DNA from: Bacilli bacterium
Lineage (GTDB): Bacteria > Bacillota_I > Bacilli_A > RF39 > UBA660
NCBI GenBank assembly: GCA_017511945.1
Contig: JAFWHR010000011.1
Location: 1-51,605 of the forward strand
DNA length: 51,605 bases
Direction of reading: 5' to 3'
Positions 34,953-44,057 of this stretch are shown in pieces. The notes under the pieces are model-generated. The model saw only the letters and a program-made list of their open reading frames with translations. It did not search any database and was not told where the DNA came from. The position numbers and the translations under genes were made by a program. Position 1 is the stretch's first letter, and each line of letters starts with the position of its first letter.

Positions 34953-35600
34953 ATGGGAAATTTACTAGAAAATTTAGTTCTCATCTATTCTGCAGATGAG
35001 GGTAAACTTAAAATATTACTTAAAAAAAGGTTGGAAGAGCCATATAAGAACTACTGGACTATTCCAGGAGATATGTTAGATGAAAAGACTACTTTAGAAG
35101 AAAGTACTAGAGATATCTTTGAGAGGGAGACTAATGTTAAAGTTAGGAGTATAATTCAGGGCAGTGTCTTCAGCAATCTAAAGAGAAATAGAGATGCGAG
35201 AATTATAGCTTTTACTAATGTCGTAATTACAGACAAAGATTTAGTAGATATGAAAAAAGATAATGATCTTTTAGAATGGTTTGAGGTAGATAGTCTTCCT
35301 AAACTTGCTTTTGATCATAGAGATATAATTGAAAAAGTTACGGAAGATATTAAGGAGAAGATCACTTTAAATTATTCAGATATTTTATTAGAACTATTTC
35401 CAAGTGATTTTACCTTACCTGATTTTCAATTGTTTTATGAAAATGTCATTGGAAAAGAGATAGATAGAAGAAATTTTAGAAAGAAAATATTCAATCAAAA
35501 TCTAGTTATAGATACGGGATTTAAATCTAATAAAAAAATGGGTAGACCTAGTACTTTATATAGATTTAATCCTGACGAAATAAGAGGTAAAAGGATATGA
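34953..35600 (+). CDS. NrtR-like regulator: Nudix domain plus winged helix
   Basis: A 215-residue protein with a Nudix fold (about 1-135) and a C-terminal winged helix of the NrtR type. The latter includes FTLPDFQLFYENVIGKEIDR followed by RNFRKKIF and GRPSTLYRF. NrtR proteins repress NAD or related metabolism genes and bind ADP-ribose-like ligands. The Nudix box is degenerate: aligned to GxxxxxxxE and REUxEE, most catalytic acids are replaced (DIFERETNV where REUxEExGU is expected). I infer ligand binding without hydrolysis. The start is ATG 34953 after GGGTGAT. It overlaps the next gene by ATGA. No NAD genes are adjacent. Confidence 0.8.
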   Translation: MGNLLENLVLIYSADEGKLKILLKKRLEEPYKNYWTIPGDMLDEKTTLEESTRDIFERETNVKVRSIIQGSVFSNLKRNRDARIIAFTNVVITDKDLVDMKKDNDLLEWFEVDSLPKLAFDHRDIIEKVTEDIKEKITLNYSDILLELFPSDFTLPDFQLFYENVIGKEIDRRNFRKKIFNQNLVIDTGFKSNKKMGRPSTLYRFNPDEIRGKRI

Positions 35601-36031
35601 ATCAAGAAGGATGGGGCTTTAAAGATTTTATCATAATACTAGGTATAATTATGGGTGCGGTTATTATTACATTTATAATTTATCAGATAACATTTAAACC
35701 TGAAAAGGTTGCCGAGCCAATAGAAACTGTCAAAAAAACATACTCTTCATATGAAGATATGGAGTATGAACTTAAAAGAAGTGCAGAGAGGTATCAAAAT
35801 GATAAATACAGCGGACGAGATGATGATGATGAGACTTGGATTTTAAGTTCTAAATTGTTAATCGAAGAAGGTTATTTAAAAAATAAACTTTTAGATATTA
35901 ATGACAGTTCGGCCGAATGCGAAGGTTATGTGAGATTTATTAAAAAAGGTGCATACATTTCATACATTCCATATTTAAAATGTGGAAGTAATTACATGAC
36001 TGAAGGTTATGAGTCATATTATATAGAGTAG
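35597..36031 (+). CDS. membrane-anchored extracellular protein, pilin-like topology
   Basis: A 144-residue protein of unknown family. It has a short N-terminus with GWGFKDF, one membrane helix (about 10-32), a charged extracellular linker, and a C-terminal small domain with two cysteines (SSAECEGYVRF and PYLKCGSNY) that probably form a disulfide. The layout is like small pilin-type or secreted proteins, but there is no FTLIE signal. It overlaps the NrtR-like gene by ATGA, so the two are translated together. That is an odd pairing, and its meaning is unclear. Confidence 0.6.
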   Translation: MNQEGWGFKDFIIILGIIMGAVIITFIIYQITFKPEKVAEPIETVKKTYSSYEDMEYELKRSAERYQNDKYSGRDDDDETWILSSKLLIEEGYLKNKLLDINDSSAECEGYVRFIKKGAYISYIPYLKCGSNYMTEGYESYYIE

Positions 36032-36047
36032 GTATTCCTACTTTTTT
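36027..36047 (+). terminator. terminator after the pilin-like protein
   Basis: A perfect 6-bp stem (agtagg 36027-36032 with cctact 36037-36042) with a 4-base loop, followed by T residues. Confidence 0.75.
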
Positions 36048-36067
36048 AAATTGTTTGTAAATTTTTA

Positions 36068-36096
36068 TTGACTTTAAATCAATAAAATGATATATT
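36068..36096 (+). promoter_or_regulatory. promoter of the str operon
   Basis: TTGACT (36068-36073), 17 bases, TATATT (36091-36096). The leader to rpsL is about 90 bases; no known riboswitch or clear protein-binding structure is recognised in it. Confidence 0.7.
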
Positions 36097-36191
36097 AATT
36101 GTGCTTTTTAATTTTAGGTTTACTCTATGTAAATCTTTAATTAATTGTATAAATGAAACACCTGGGTATGTGTAAAGAAAGGAGGATGAAT

Positions 36192-36608
36192 ATGCCAACT
36201 ATTAATCAGTTAGTCAGAAAGAGAAGAAAAGACAAAGTTAAGAAAAGTAAATCACCAATGCTAGGTATTGGTTTAAATAGTAAAGATAACAAACAGACAA
36301 GTACTAATTCACCACAAAAACGTGGAGTTTGTACTCGTGTTGGAACTAAGACACCTAAAAAGCCAAACTCAGCACTTAGAAAATACGCCCGTGTTAGACT
36401 TTCAAATGGAAAAGAAGTTGATACTTACATTCCAGGAGAAGGACATAATTTACAAGAACACTCAGTTGTACTTGTAAGAGGTGGACGTGTTAAAGACTTA
36501 ATCGGTGTACGTTATCACATCATTAGAGGTACTATGGATACTGCTGGAGTTGATGCAAGACGTCAAGGAAGAAGTAAATATGGTACTAAAAAACCTAAAG
36601 GTAATTAA
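36192..36608 (+). CDS. rpsL: 30S ribosomal protein uS12
   Basis: A protein of the decoding centre. The 138 residues start [12 protein letters not shown] and contain [39 protein letters not shown] and GVRYHIIRG. The lysines where streptomycin-resistance mutations usually occur are the wild-type residues. The start is ATG 36192 after AAAGGAGG; the longer frame from 36153 has no support. It is the first gene of the str operon. Arg codons CGT and CGC are frequent here, unlike the AGA-dominated neighbours, as expected for high expression. Confidence 0.98.
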   Translation: MPTINQLVRKRRKDKVKKSKSPMLGIGLNSKDNKQTSTNSPQKRGVCTRVGTKTPKKPNSALRKYARVRLSNGKEVDTYIPGEGHNLQEHSVVLVRGGRVKDLIGVRYHIIRGTMDTAGVDARRQGRSKYGTKKPKGN

Positions 36609-36626
36609 TTGGAAGGAGGATTATAA

Positions 36627-37094
36627 ATGAGAAAGAGAAGAGCCGTTAAAAGAGATGTACTTGCAGATCCTCTATACAACTCTAAAGTTGTAACAAAATT
36701 AATTAATCAAATTATGTTAGATGGTAAAAGAGGAACTGCTCAGAAAATACTTTATGAAGCTTTTGATACAGTTAAAGAGAAAACTGGTAAAGAGCCTATG
36801 GAAGTATTTAATCAGGCACTTGAGAATATTAAACCTGCTTTAGAAGTTAAGACTAGAAGAGTAGGTGGAGCCAACTATCCTGTACCTATTGAAGTAAAAT
36901 CAGATAGAGCTCAGGCATTAGGACTTAGATGGCTTGTACAATATTCACGTTTAAGAGGTGGTCATTCAATGGCTGAGAATTTAGCTAATGAGATAATTGA
37001 CGCTTCTAATGGAACAGGTGCAGCTGTTAAGAAACGTGAAGATACACATAGAATGGCCGAAGCTAACAAAGCATTCGCTCATTATAGATGGTAA
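36627..37094 (+). CDS. rpsG: 30S ribosomal protein uS7
   Basis: Nucleates assembly of the 30S head and contacts E-site tRNA. The 155 residues show the standard start [49 protein letters not shown] and the C-terminal [20 protein letters not shown]. It is preceded by GGAAGGAGG and lies 18 bases after rpsL in the str operon. Confidence 0.98.
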   Translation: MRKRRAVKRDVLADPLYNSKVVTKLINQIMLDGKRGTAQKILYEAFDTVKEKTGKEPMEVFNQALENIKPALEVKTRRVGGANYPVPIEVKSDRAQALGLRWLVQYSRLRGGHSMAENLANEIIDASNGTGAAVKKREDTHRMAEANKAFAHYRW

Positions 37095-37112
37095 TAGAAA
37101 GGAATAAAAATT

Positions 37113-39185
37113 ATGGCCCGTGAATACAGTTTAGAAAAAACCCGTAATTTCGGAATAATGGCACATATAGATGCCGGAAAAACCACCACTACTGAAAGAG
37201 TTCTATATCATACAGGTAAAATCCATAAAATAGGTGAAACTCACGATGGTGAATCTCAGATGGACTGGATGGAACAAGAACAGGAACGTGGTATAACTAT
37301 CACATCAGCTGCCACTACAGCTTACTGGAATGGTCACAGATTAAACATTATAGACACTCCAGGGCACGTAGACTTTACTGTTGAAGTTCAAAGGTCACTT
37401 CGTGTACTTGATGGAGCAGTTGCTCTAATAGATGCACAAGCTGGTGTTGAACCACAGACAGAGACAGTTTGGAGACAAGCAGATGAATACAAAGTCCCAA
37501 GAATGATTTTTGCCAATAAAATGGACAAAATGGGAGCAGATTTTGAATTCAGTTTAAAAAGTATTGATGAGAGATTTGGAGTTAATGCCAAACCAATACA
37601 GTGGCCAATAGGAGCTGAAAGTGAATTTAATGGAATAATTGATCTAGTTACTAAAACTGCATATCATTATGATGGAAAAGAGGAAGAAAATCCTGAAATA
37701 ATAGATATCCCAGAAGATTTAAAGGATATCGTAGAAGAGAAGAGAAATGATCTAATCGAGGCAGTTTCTGAGTTTGACGATGATCTAATGACTAAATACT
37801 TAGAGGGAGAAGAAATTACTGCCGATGAGATTAAGAAGGCTATCAGAAAAGGAACACTTGAAGTTAAGTTCTTCCCAGTAATGTGTGGAACTGCTTTAGG
37901 AAATACTGGAGTTAAACTTTTATTAGATGCAGTAGTTGATTATATGCCTTCACCAGTTGATGTTGAGTCAATTAAGGGCGTTGACATGAATGGTAAAGAG
38001 ATTGAAAGACATCCTAGTGACTCTGAACCATTTAGTGCACTTGCATTTAAAGTTATGACAGATCCATTTGTCGGAAGATTAACCTTTATGAGAGTATACT
38101 CTGGACATTTATCTTCAGGAAGTTATGTACTAAATGCCAATAAAGATAAAAAAGAAAGAGTTGGAAGAATACTTCAGATGCATGCCAATACTAGAACTGA
38201 GATATCAGATGTTTATACTGGAGATATTGCAGCTGTAGTTGGACTTAAGAATACTACTACTGGTGATACTCTATGTGATGAAAAACACGCATGTATATTA
38301 AATCCGATGGAATTTCCAGAACCAGTACTTGAACTTGCAATTGAACCTAAATCAAAAGGTGATCAAGATAAGATGGCTTTAGCACTTCAAAAACTTGCTG
38401 AAGAAGATCCAACATTTAGAGCAACTACTGATCATGAAACTGGTCAGACTATAATTGCCGGTGTTGGAGAGTTACACTTAGATATCATAGTAGATAGAAT
38501 GAAAAGAGAATTTGGAGTTGAAGCTAATATTGGTCAGCCACAAGTTTCTTATAGAGAGACTATTAAAGTTCCTGCTGAATGTGAAGGAAAATACATTAAG
38601 CAGTCTGGTGGACGTGGACAATATGGTCACGTTTGGATTAAATTTGAGCCAAATCCAGATAAGGGATATGAATTTGTCGATGCAATTGTAGGTGGAGTTG
38701 TTCCAAGAGAATACATACCTGTTGTCGATAAAGGACTTCAAGAGGCTATGGAATCTGGTATACTTGCTGGTTATCCATTAATGGATGTTAAAGCTACACT
38801 TTACGATGGTTCATATCACGATGTAGATTCAAGTGAAATGGCCTTTAAAGTAGCTGCTTCACTATCACTTAAGGAAGCTAAAAAGAAATGTCAACCTGTA
38901 CTTTTAGAGCCAATTATGGCAGTTGAAGTAGTTGTTCCAGAGGAGTTTTTGGGAACAGTTATGGGAGACATTACATCTAGAAGAGGAAAACCTATGGGAC
39001 AAAATTCTAGAGGAAATGCTCTAGCAATTGAAGCTATGGTACCGCTTTCTGAGATGTTTGGTTATGTTACTTCACTTAGAAGTAATACTCAGGGTAGAGG
39101 AAACTTCACGATGAAGTTCGATCACTATGAGGAAGTACCTAAAAATATCACTGATGAAATAATCAAAAAAAATGGAATAAATTAG
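37113..39185 (+). CDS. fusA: elongation factor G
   Basis: A translocation GTPase. The 690 residues include G1 AHIDAGKT (17-24), the switch region [25 protein letters not shown] and the later domains with [14 protein letters not shown] and [12 protein letters not shown]. All five domains are complete, ending near [14 protein letters not shown]. It sits between rpsG and tuf. Confidence 0.98.
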   Translation: MAREYSLEKTRNFGIMAHIDAGKTTTTERVLYHTGKIHKIGETHDGESQMDWMEQEQERGITITSAATTAYWNGHRLNIIDTPGHVDFTVEVQRSLRVLDGAVALIDAQAGVEPQTETVWRQADEYKVPRMIFANKMDKMGADFEFSLKSIDERFGVNAKPIQWPIGAESEFNGIIDLVTKTAYHYDGKEEENPEIIDIPEDLKDIVEEKRNDLIEAVSEFDDDLMTKYLEGEEITADEIKKAIRKGTLEVKFFPVMCGTALGNTGVKLLLDAVVDYMPSPVDVESIKGVDMNGKEIERHPSDSEPFSALAFKVMTDPFVGRLTFMRVYSGHLSSGSYVLNANKDKKERVGRILQMHANTRTEISDVYTGDIAAVVGLKNTTTGDTLCDEKHACILNPMEFPEPVLELAIEPKSKGDQDKMALALQKLAEEDPTFRATTDHETGQTIIAGVGELHLDIIVDRMKREFGVEANIGQPQVSYRETIKVPAECEGKYIKQSGGRGQYGHVWIKFEPNPDKGYEFVDAIVGGVVPREYIPVVDKGLQEAMESGILAGYPLMDVKATLYDGSYHDVDSSEMAFKVAASLSLKEAKKKCQPVLLEPIMAVEVVVPEEFLGTVMGDITSRRGKPMGQNSRGNALAIEAMVPLSEMFGYVTSLRSNTQGRGNFTMKFDHYEEVPKNITDEIIKKNGIN

Positions 39186-39241
39186 TTGAATTTTTATAAT
39201 AGTCATGTTAAAATGTTATATGAAAAAGGAGGAATATAAAA

Positions 39242-40426
39242 ATGGCAAAAGAAAAATTTGATCGTTCTAAACCACACGTTAATATTGGAACTATAGGTCA
39301 CGTTGACCATGGTAAAACAACATTAAGTGCGGCTATTAGTAAAAGACAAGCTGAAAAAGGGCTTGCACAATTAACAGACTTTGCGAATATCGACAAAGCA
39401 CCAGAGGAAAGAGAGAGAGGTATTACAATTAATACTGCTCATATCGAGTACGAAACTGAAAAGAGACACTACGCACACGTTGACTGTCCAGGACATGCTG
39501 ATTATGTTAAAAACATGATTACAGGTGCAGCTCAAATGGATGGTGCTATATTAGTTATTGCTGCAACTGATGGACCTATGGCTCAGACTCGTGAGCACAT
39601 CTTACTATCACGTCAGGTTGGAGTACCACGTATGGTTGTATTCTTAAATAAATGTGATATGGTAGATGACGAAGAGTTATTAGACCTAGTTGAAATGGAA
39701 GTAAGAGAATTATTATCTGAATATGATTATGATGGAGATAATACTCCAATTATAAGAGGTTCAGCTCTTAAAGCTCTAGAGGGAGATGCTGCATATCAAG
39801 AGAAAATTGATGAACTTATGGATGCAGTTGATGAGTGGATTGAAACTCCAGTAAGAGATAATGACAAACCATTCTTAATGCCAATTGAGGATGTATTTAC
39901 TATCACTGGACGTGGAACAGTTGTTACAGGAAGAGTTGAGAGAGGTAAATTAACACTTAACGAAGAAGTTGAAATCGTTGGTATTAAAGATACTCAAAAG
40001 ACAGTTGTTACTGGAATTGAAATGTTCAGAAAACAACTTGACTATACTGAAGCTGGAGATAACACAGGATTACTTTTACGTGGTATCGGAAGAGAAGACG
40101 TTGAAAGAGGACAAGTTATTGCTAAACCTGGATCAGTTACACCTCATACTAAGTTTAAAGCACAAGTTTATGTTTTAACTAAAGAAGAGGGTGGAAGACA
40201 TACTCCATTCTTCAGTAATTATCGTCCACAGTTCTATTTTAGAACAACAGATGTAACTGGTGTTATTGAACTTCCTGAGGGAGTTGAAATGGTAATGCCT
40301 GGTGACAATGTTGAGATGACTGTAGAGTTAATCGCACCAATCGCTATGGAAAATGGTACTAAATTCTCAATCCGTGAAGGTGGAAGAACAGTTGGTGCTG
40401 GTAACATATCTGAAATTATTAAATAA
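39242..40426 (+). CDS. tuf: elongation factor Tu
   Basis: Delivers aminoacyl-tRNA to the ribosome. The 394 residues carry GHVDHGKT (19-26), the effector region [31 protein letters not shown] and the C-terminal beta barrels with [13 protein letters not shown] and [11 protein letters not shown]. Codon choice is biased to CGT for Arg and to a limited codon set, a mark of strong expression. It ends the str operon and is followed by a terminator. Confidence 0.98.
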   Translation: MAKEKFDRSKPHVNIGTIGHVDHGKTTLSAAISKRQAEKGLAQLTDFANIDKAPEERERGITINTAHIEYETEKRHYAHVDCPGHADYVKNMITGAAQMDGAILVIAATDGPMAQTREHILLSRQVGVPRMVVFLNKCDMVDDEELLDLVEMEVRELLSEYDYDGDNTPIIRGSALKALEGDAAYQEKIDELMDAVDEWIETPVRDNDKPFLMPIEDVFTITGRGTVVTGRVERGKLTLNEEVEIVGIKDTQKTVVTGIEMFRKQLDYTEAGDNTGLLLRGIGREDVERGQVIAKPGSVTPHTKFKAQVYVLTKEEGGRHTPFFSNYRPQFYFRTTDVTGVIELPEGVEMVMPGDNVEMTVELIAPIAMENGTKFSIREGGRTVGAGNISEIIK

Positions 40427-40453
40427 GAGACCTTTTATTAGGTTTCTTTTTTA
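40425..40453 (+). terminator. terminator of the str operon
   Basis: The arms aagagacc (40425-40432) and ggtttctt (40441-40448), with a G-U pair, are followed by T residues. Confidence 0.8.
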
Positions 40454-40630
40454 ATGTTTTTTTAATTTTTGCTAATTTTTCCTTTTTGATTTTATTATAT
40501 TATTTAAAATAGTAATTTTGCCTATAGATAAAATGACAAATTGAAGGTATTATTAGTTTTAAATTTAGTAAATTACTCATTTGATTAATTATCATATATG
40601 TATTATTATCCTCATTAAGGAGGAGATATT

Positions 40631-41554
40631 TTGAAAGATATAAGAATAGAAAAATTAGAAGAAGGAATGATAATACCGATAAGTTTTGATTATCATTTTG
40701 TGAGAATATTTGGTCAAAAGGATAATATGGATATACTAGAGTATTTTATATCAGATTTTTATGACATACCTATTAAAGATGTAACTGGAAATATTGAACT
40801 GTTATCTAGAGATTTAAAACAGGATAGTAAAATTGAAAAGAGTAAACAAGTTGATTTACTTTTGAGTTTAAATGATAAAAAGATAAACATAGAAATATCT
40901 AATACATCATCTATTGGAAGAAAGGAAAGAGATTTAGTTTACTTATCTAAAATTCATGGAGGGCAGCTTAAGTATAGAGATGACTATAGTAGTATAGGTT
41001 CATCATGGCAGATAAGACTAAACAACATAGCTTGTAATGGAGGAAGAGTTAGAAGAACATATTACATGATAAGTAATGATGAGGATAGATATATCTATTC
41101 TTCTAAGTTTAGAATCGATAATATAGACCTTGTAGCTGCATCTAAAATGGAGTATAATGAAGATGAAAAGTTAATCAGATGGTGCCGAATATTAAGGGCA
41201 AAAACTAGAGATGAGATAATCAAAGAACTAGGGGATGAGATTATGGATAAAGATTCTAGAGATAAACTACTAAAAGAAGTTGATAGAAACAGCAGGAATG
41301 AAGAAGTGTATGAGTTATATGAAAAATATTCTAGAGAAGAGATGGAAAGAAGAACAGAGTTAAAGGAAGCCATTGAAAAGACGACTAAAGAGGTTACAGA
41401 TAAAGTGACTAAAAAAGTAACTAGTGATGTCACTAAAAAAGTAAAAAAACAAAGCCAGGTTGATATGGCCAAAAAGATGATTGATGAAAAAATAGAAATT
41501 GATATAATTTCAAAAGTTACTGGGCTTTCAAAAAGTCAAATAGAAAAGTTATAA
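40631..41554 (+). CDS. Rpn/PD-(D/E)XK nuclease-family (PDDEXK_2-like) protein
   Basis: A 307-residue protein of the recombination-promoting nuclease/transposase-like family. The N-terminal part has FDYHFVRIFG, then the nuclease core KQVDLLLSLNDKKINIEISN, in which Asp and Glu are the presumed metal ligands. The usual Glu-x-Gln is here Glu-x-Ser. The C-terminus has a KxVTxKVT-type coiled-coil stretch and then the typical AKKMIDEKIEIDIISKVTGL helix-turn-helix-like end. Such genes are often multicopy in these genomes. The start is TTG 40631 after AGGAGG. It has its own terminator. Confidence 0.75.
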   Translation: MKDIRIEKLEEGMIIPISFDYHFVRIFGQKDNMDILEYFISDFYDIPIKDVTGNIELLSRDLKQDSKIEKSKQVDLLLSLNDKKINIEISNTSSIGRKERDLVYLSKIHGGQLKYRDDYSSIGSSWQIRLNNIACNGGRVRRTYYMISNDEDRYIYSSKFRIDNIDLVAASKMEYNEDEKLIRWCRILRAKTRDEIIKELGDEIMDKDSRDKLLKEVDRNSRNEEVYELYEKYSREEMERRTELKEAIEKTTKEVTDKVTKKVTSDVTKKVKKQSQVDMAKKMIDEKIEIDIISKVTGLSKSQIEKL

Positions 41555-41564
41555 TAGTTTAACC

Positions 41565-41592
41565 GCGCACTTTTAATTATGTGCGCTTTTAT
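41565..41592 (+). terminator. terminator of the Rpn-like gene
   Basis: A perfect GC-rich 6-bp stem (gcgcac 41565-41570 with gtgcgc 41581-41586) followed by TTTTA. Confidence 0.75.
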
Positions 41593-41638
41593 AGTCGTTA
41601 AAAAGTGTAAAATGACGAAATTTCTTGCATTAATTTTG

Positions 41639-41667
41639 TTGATGATATAAAAAAAAGTATATATAAT
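41639..41667 (+). promoter_or_regulatory. promoter of the phosphoketolase gene
   Basis: TTGATG (41639-41644), 17 bases, TATAAT (41662-41667). Confidence 0.7.
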
Positions 41668-41692
41668 TATGTATAGAAAAGAGGGGATAAAT

Positions 41693-43978
41693 ATGGATGA
41701 GAAAATAGAACTCATAGATAAATATTTTGATGCGGCAAACTACCTTTCAGTTGGACAGTTATACTTAAAAGATAATCCACTTCTTAAAAGAAAACTAGAA
41801 AAAAGTGATATTAAGAGTAAAATAGTTGGTCATTTTGGAACTGTTCCTGCGCAAAACTTTATATATGCTCATTTAAATAGATTAATTAAAGAAAAAAATC
41901 TAGATATGATATATGTCTCTGGTCCTGGTCATGGTGGAAATAGTCCGGTTGCTAATACATATTTAGAGGGCAGTTATAGTGAAATATATGAAGATGTTAC
42001 TGAGGATGAGGAGGGTATGAAAAAACTATTTAAAAGATTTTCTTATCCCTTTGGAATACCATCACATGCAGCTCCTGAAACTCCTGGATCTATTCATGAA
42101 GGAGGAGAACTTGGCTATAGTCTTGCTCACAGTTTTGGAGCAGTTTTAGATAGTCCTAACTTAATAGTATCGTGTGTAGTAGGAGATGGTGAGGCTGAAA
42201 CTGGTCCACTTGCAACATCTTGGAATGGAATAAGGTTTTTAAATCCAAAAAGAGATGGTTTTGTTCTTCCTATACTTAATTTGAATGGATATAAGATAAG
42301 TAATCCAACTGTACTTTCAAGAAAGAGTAATAAACAGTTAGGTAGTTATTTTTATGGGCTTGGATACCATCCTTATTTAGTGGAAGATAAAGATAGAAAT
42401 AGACTTCATAAAAAGATGTATCTAACTTTAGATAAAGTAATCGATGATTTTAAAAAGATTAAAAATGGTGAGGATATACTATATCCGATGATAATATTAA
42501 AAACACCTAAGGGATGGACTGGACCAAAGAAAGTTAAAGATATACAAATAGAAGGTACTTTTAGATCTCATCAAGTTCCTCTAATTATAAATGATGAAAA
42601 GGATGTTTTAGAACTTGAAAAATGGTTAAAGTCTTATCATCCTGAAAATCTTTTTGATGAAAGTGGAAGATTATTAAAAAACATAAAAGAAATCATTCCA
42701 GAAGGAAATATGAGAATGGGTTTAAATATGCATTCTAATGGAGGAAAAGTGCTTAAAGAGTTAAAACTTCCTGATGTATATGATTACGCTTATAACTTTG
42801 ATAAACATGGATCTTATGAATCAGAGGATATGACAAATTTAAGTAAGTATTTGAGAGATGTATATAAAAATGACAATTTTAGACTATTTTCACCTGATGA
42901 GGCTATGAGTAATAGATTATATAAAATATTTGATAGTGAAAATAGAATGTGGAATAGCGAGATAAAAGAAAATGATGAATATTTATCGGTTGATGGTAGA
43001 ATAATGGATTCATATCTATCAGAACACTTATGTGAGGGAATGCTTGAGGGATACATTCTCACTGGAAGACATGGAATATTTACAAGTTATGAGGCTTTTA
43101 TTAGAGTTGTAGATTCTATGGTTTCCCAGCACGCTAAGTGGTTAAAAACTTCTAGTGAACTAGAGTTTAGAGAGGATATATCATCTTTAAATATACTACT
43201 TACATCTCACATTTGGCAGCAGGATCACAATGGATATACACATCAAGAACCTGGATTTTTAAATCATATAGCTGATAAAAAAGGTTTTATTTCTAGAATA
43301 TATCTTCCGTATGATACTAACAGTTTAATTGTGACTGTAGATCACGCACTTAAAACTAAAAATAAAATAAATGTAATAACTGCATCTAAACATCCTTCGC
43401 TTCAGTGGTTAAATATGAAAGATACGATTGATCATTTTAATAAAAAAATTGGAATTTGGGATTTTGTTTCTGACAGTGGGAAACCTGATATTGTAGTTGC
43501 ATCTGCTGGAGATACTCCAACTTTAGAGTCTATTGCTGCCGTAAAATTATTTAAATCATATTTTCCTAAAATTAAAGTTAGATATGTAAATGTTATTGAT
43601 CTTATGAGTTTGGATAAAAATCATCCTCATGGAATAGATGATAAATCTTATAATGAACTATTTCCTAAAAATGTACCTATATTATTTGTCTTTCATGGAT
43701 ATCCTACTTTAATTAAGAGTTTAACATATGATAGAGATAGCAAAATGCTTATTAGAGGATATGTAGAAGAGGGATCTATAACAACACCTTTTGATATGAG
43801 AGTTAGAAATGGAATTGATAGATATCATTTAGTAAATGATATGATAGATTTATTAAATTTAGGTAAAAAGGGTAGTGAAGTTAGTAATAAAATGATAGAT
43901 AATATATCTATGCATCACAATTATATTTTAGAAAATGGAATAGATCCTCCTGAGATAAAAAATTGGACTTTTGAATGA
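41693..43978 (+). CDS. xfp: xylulose-5-phosphate/fructose-6-phosphate phosphoketolase
   Basis: A thiamine diphosphate enzyme that splits xylulose 5-phosphate (and often fructose 6-phosphate) to acetyl phosphate and an aldose phosphate. The 761 residues show YVSGPGHGGNSPVANTYLEG, IPSHAAPETPGSIHEGGELG, VVGDGEAETGPLATSWNG, WQQDHNGYTHQEPGF and a C-terminal domain with FHGYPTLI. It is slightly shorter than the usual 790-820. The start is ATG 41693 after AGAGGGG. It is a lone gene with its own promoter and terminator. Together with rpe it offers a route from pentoses to acetate. Confidence 0.95.
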   Translation: MDEKIELIDKYFDAANYLSVGQLYLKDNPLLKRKLEKSDIKSKIVGHFGTVPAQNFIYAHLNRLIKEKNLDMIYVSGPGHGGNSPVANTYLEGSYSEIYEDVTEDEEGMKKLFKRFSYPFGIPSHAAPETPGSIHEGGELGYSLAHSFGAVLDSPNLIVSCVVGDGEAETGPLATSWNGIRFLNPKRDGFVLPILNLNGYKISNPTVLSRKSNKQLGSYFYGLGYHPYLVEDKDRNRLHKKMYLTLDKVIDDFKKIKNGEDILYPMIILKTPKGWTGPKKVKDIQIEGTFRSHQVPLIINDEKDVLELEKWLKSYHPENLFDESGRLLKNIKEIIPEGNMRMGLNMHSNGGKVLKELKLPDVYDYAYNFDKHGSYESEDMTNLSKYLRDVYKNDNFRLFSPDEAMSNRLYKIFDSENRMWNSEIKENDEYLSVDGRIMDSYLSEHLCEGMLEGYILTGRHGIFTSYEAFIRVVDSMVSQHAKWLKTSSELEFREDISSLNILLTSHIWQQDHNGYTHQEPGFLNHIADKKGFISRIYLPYDTNSLIVTVDHALKTKNKINVITASKHPSLQWLNMKDTIDHFNKKIGIWDFVSDSGKPDIVVASAGDTPTLESIAAVKLFKSYFPKIKVRYVNVIDLMSLDKNHPHGIDDKSYNELFPKNVPILFVFHGYPTLIKSLTYDRDSKMLIRGYVEEGSITTPFDMRVRNGIDRYHLVNDMIDLLNLGKKGSEVSNKMIDNISMHHNYILENGIDPPEIKNWTFE

Positions 43979-44008
43979 GATTAGACTTTAAAGTTTAATC
44001 TTTTTTTG
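43978..44008 (+). terminator. terminator of xfp
   Basis: A long palindrome (43978-43989 with 43990-44001, one G-U pair) followed by seven T residues. Confidence 0.8.
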
Positions 44009-44023
44009 ATTAAAAAAATAATA

Positions 44024-44046
44024 TTTCTAACATTATTAGTTAGAAA
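44024..44046 (+). promoter_or_regulatory. perfect 8-bp inverted repeat over the sigG ribosome binding site
   Basis: TTTCTAAC (44024-44031) and GTTAGAAA (44039-44046) flank a 7-base AT loop. The right arm overlaps the AGAAAGGAG ribosome binding site, so the RNA hairpin could limit translation, or the DNA palindrome could be an operator. No T run follows, so it is not a terminator. Confidence 0.5.
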
Positions 44047-44057
44047 GGAGAATTGTA

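Noticed and set aside
36097-36191. riboswitch or protein-binding leader before rpsL
   Set aside because: The leader has only a weak acac/gtgt pairing and no recognised conserved element.
41095-41472. 125-codon minus-strand frame opposite the Rpn-like gene
   Set aside because: Serine/leucine-rich low-complexity shadow of the coiled-coil region, with no start signals.
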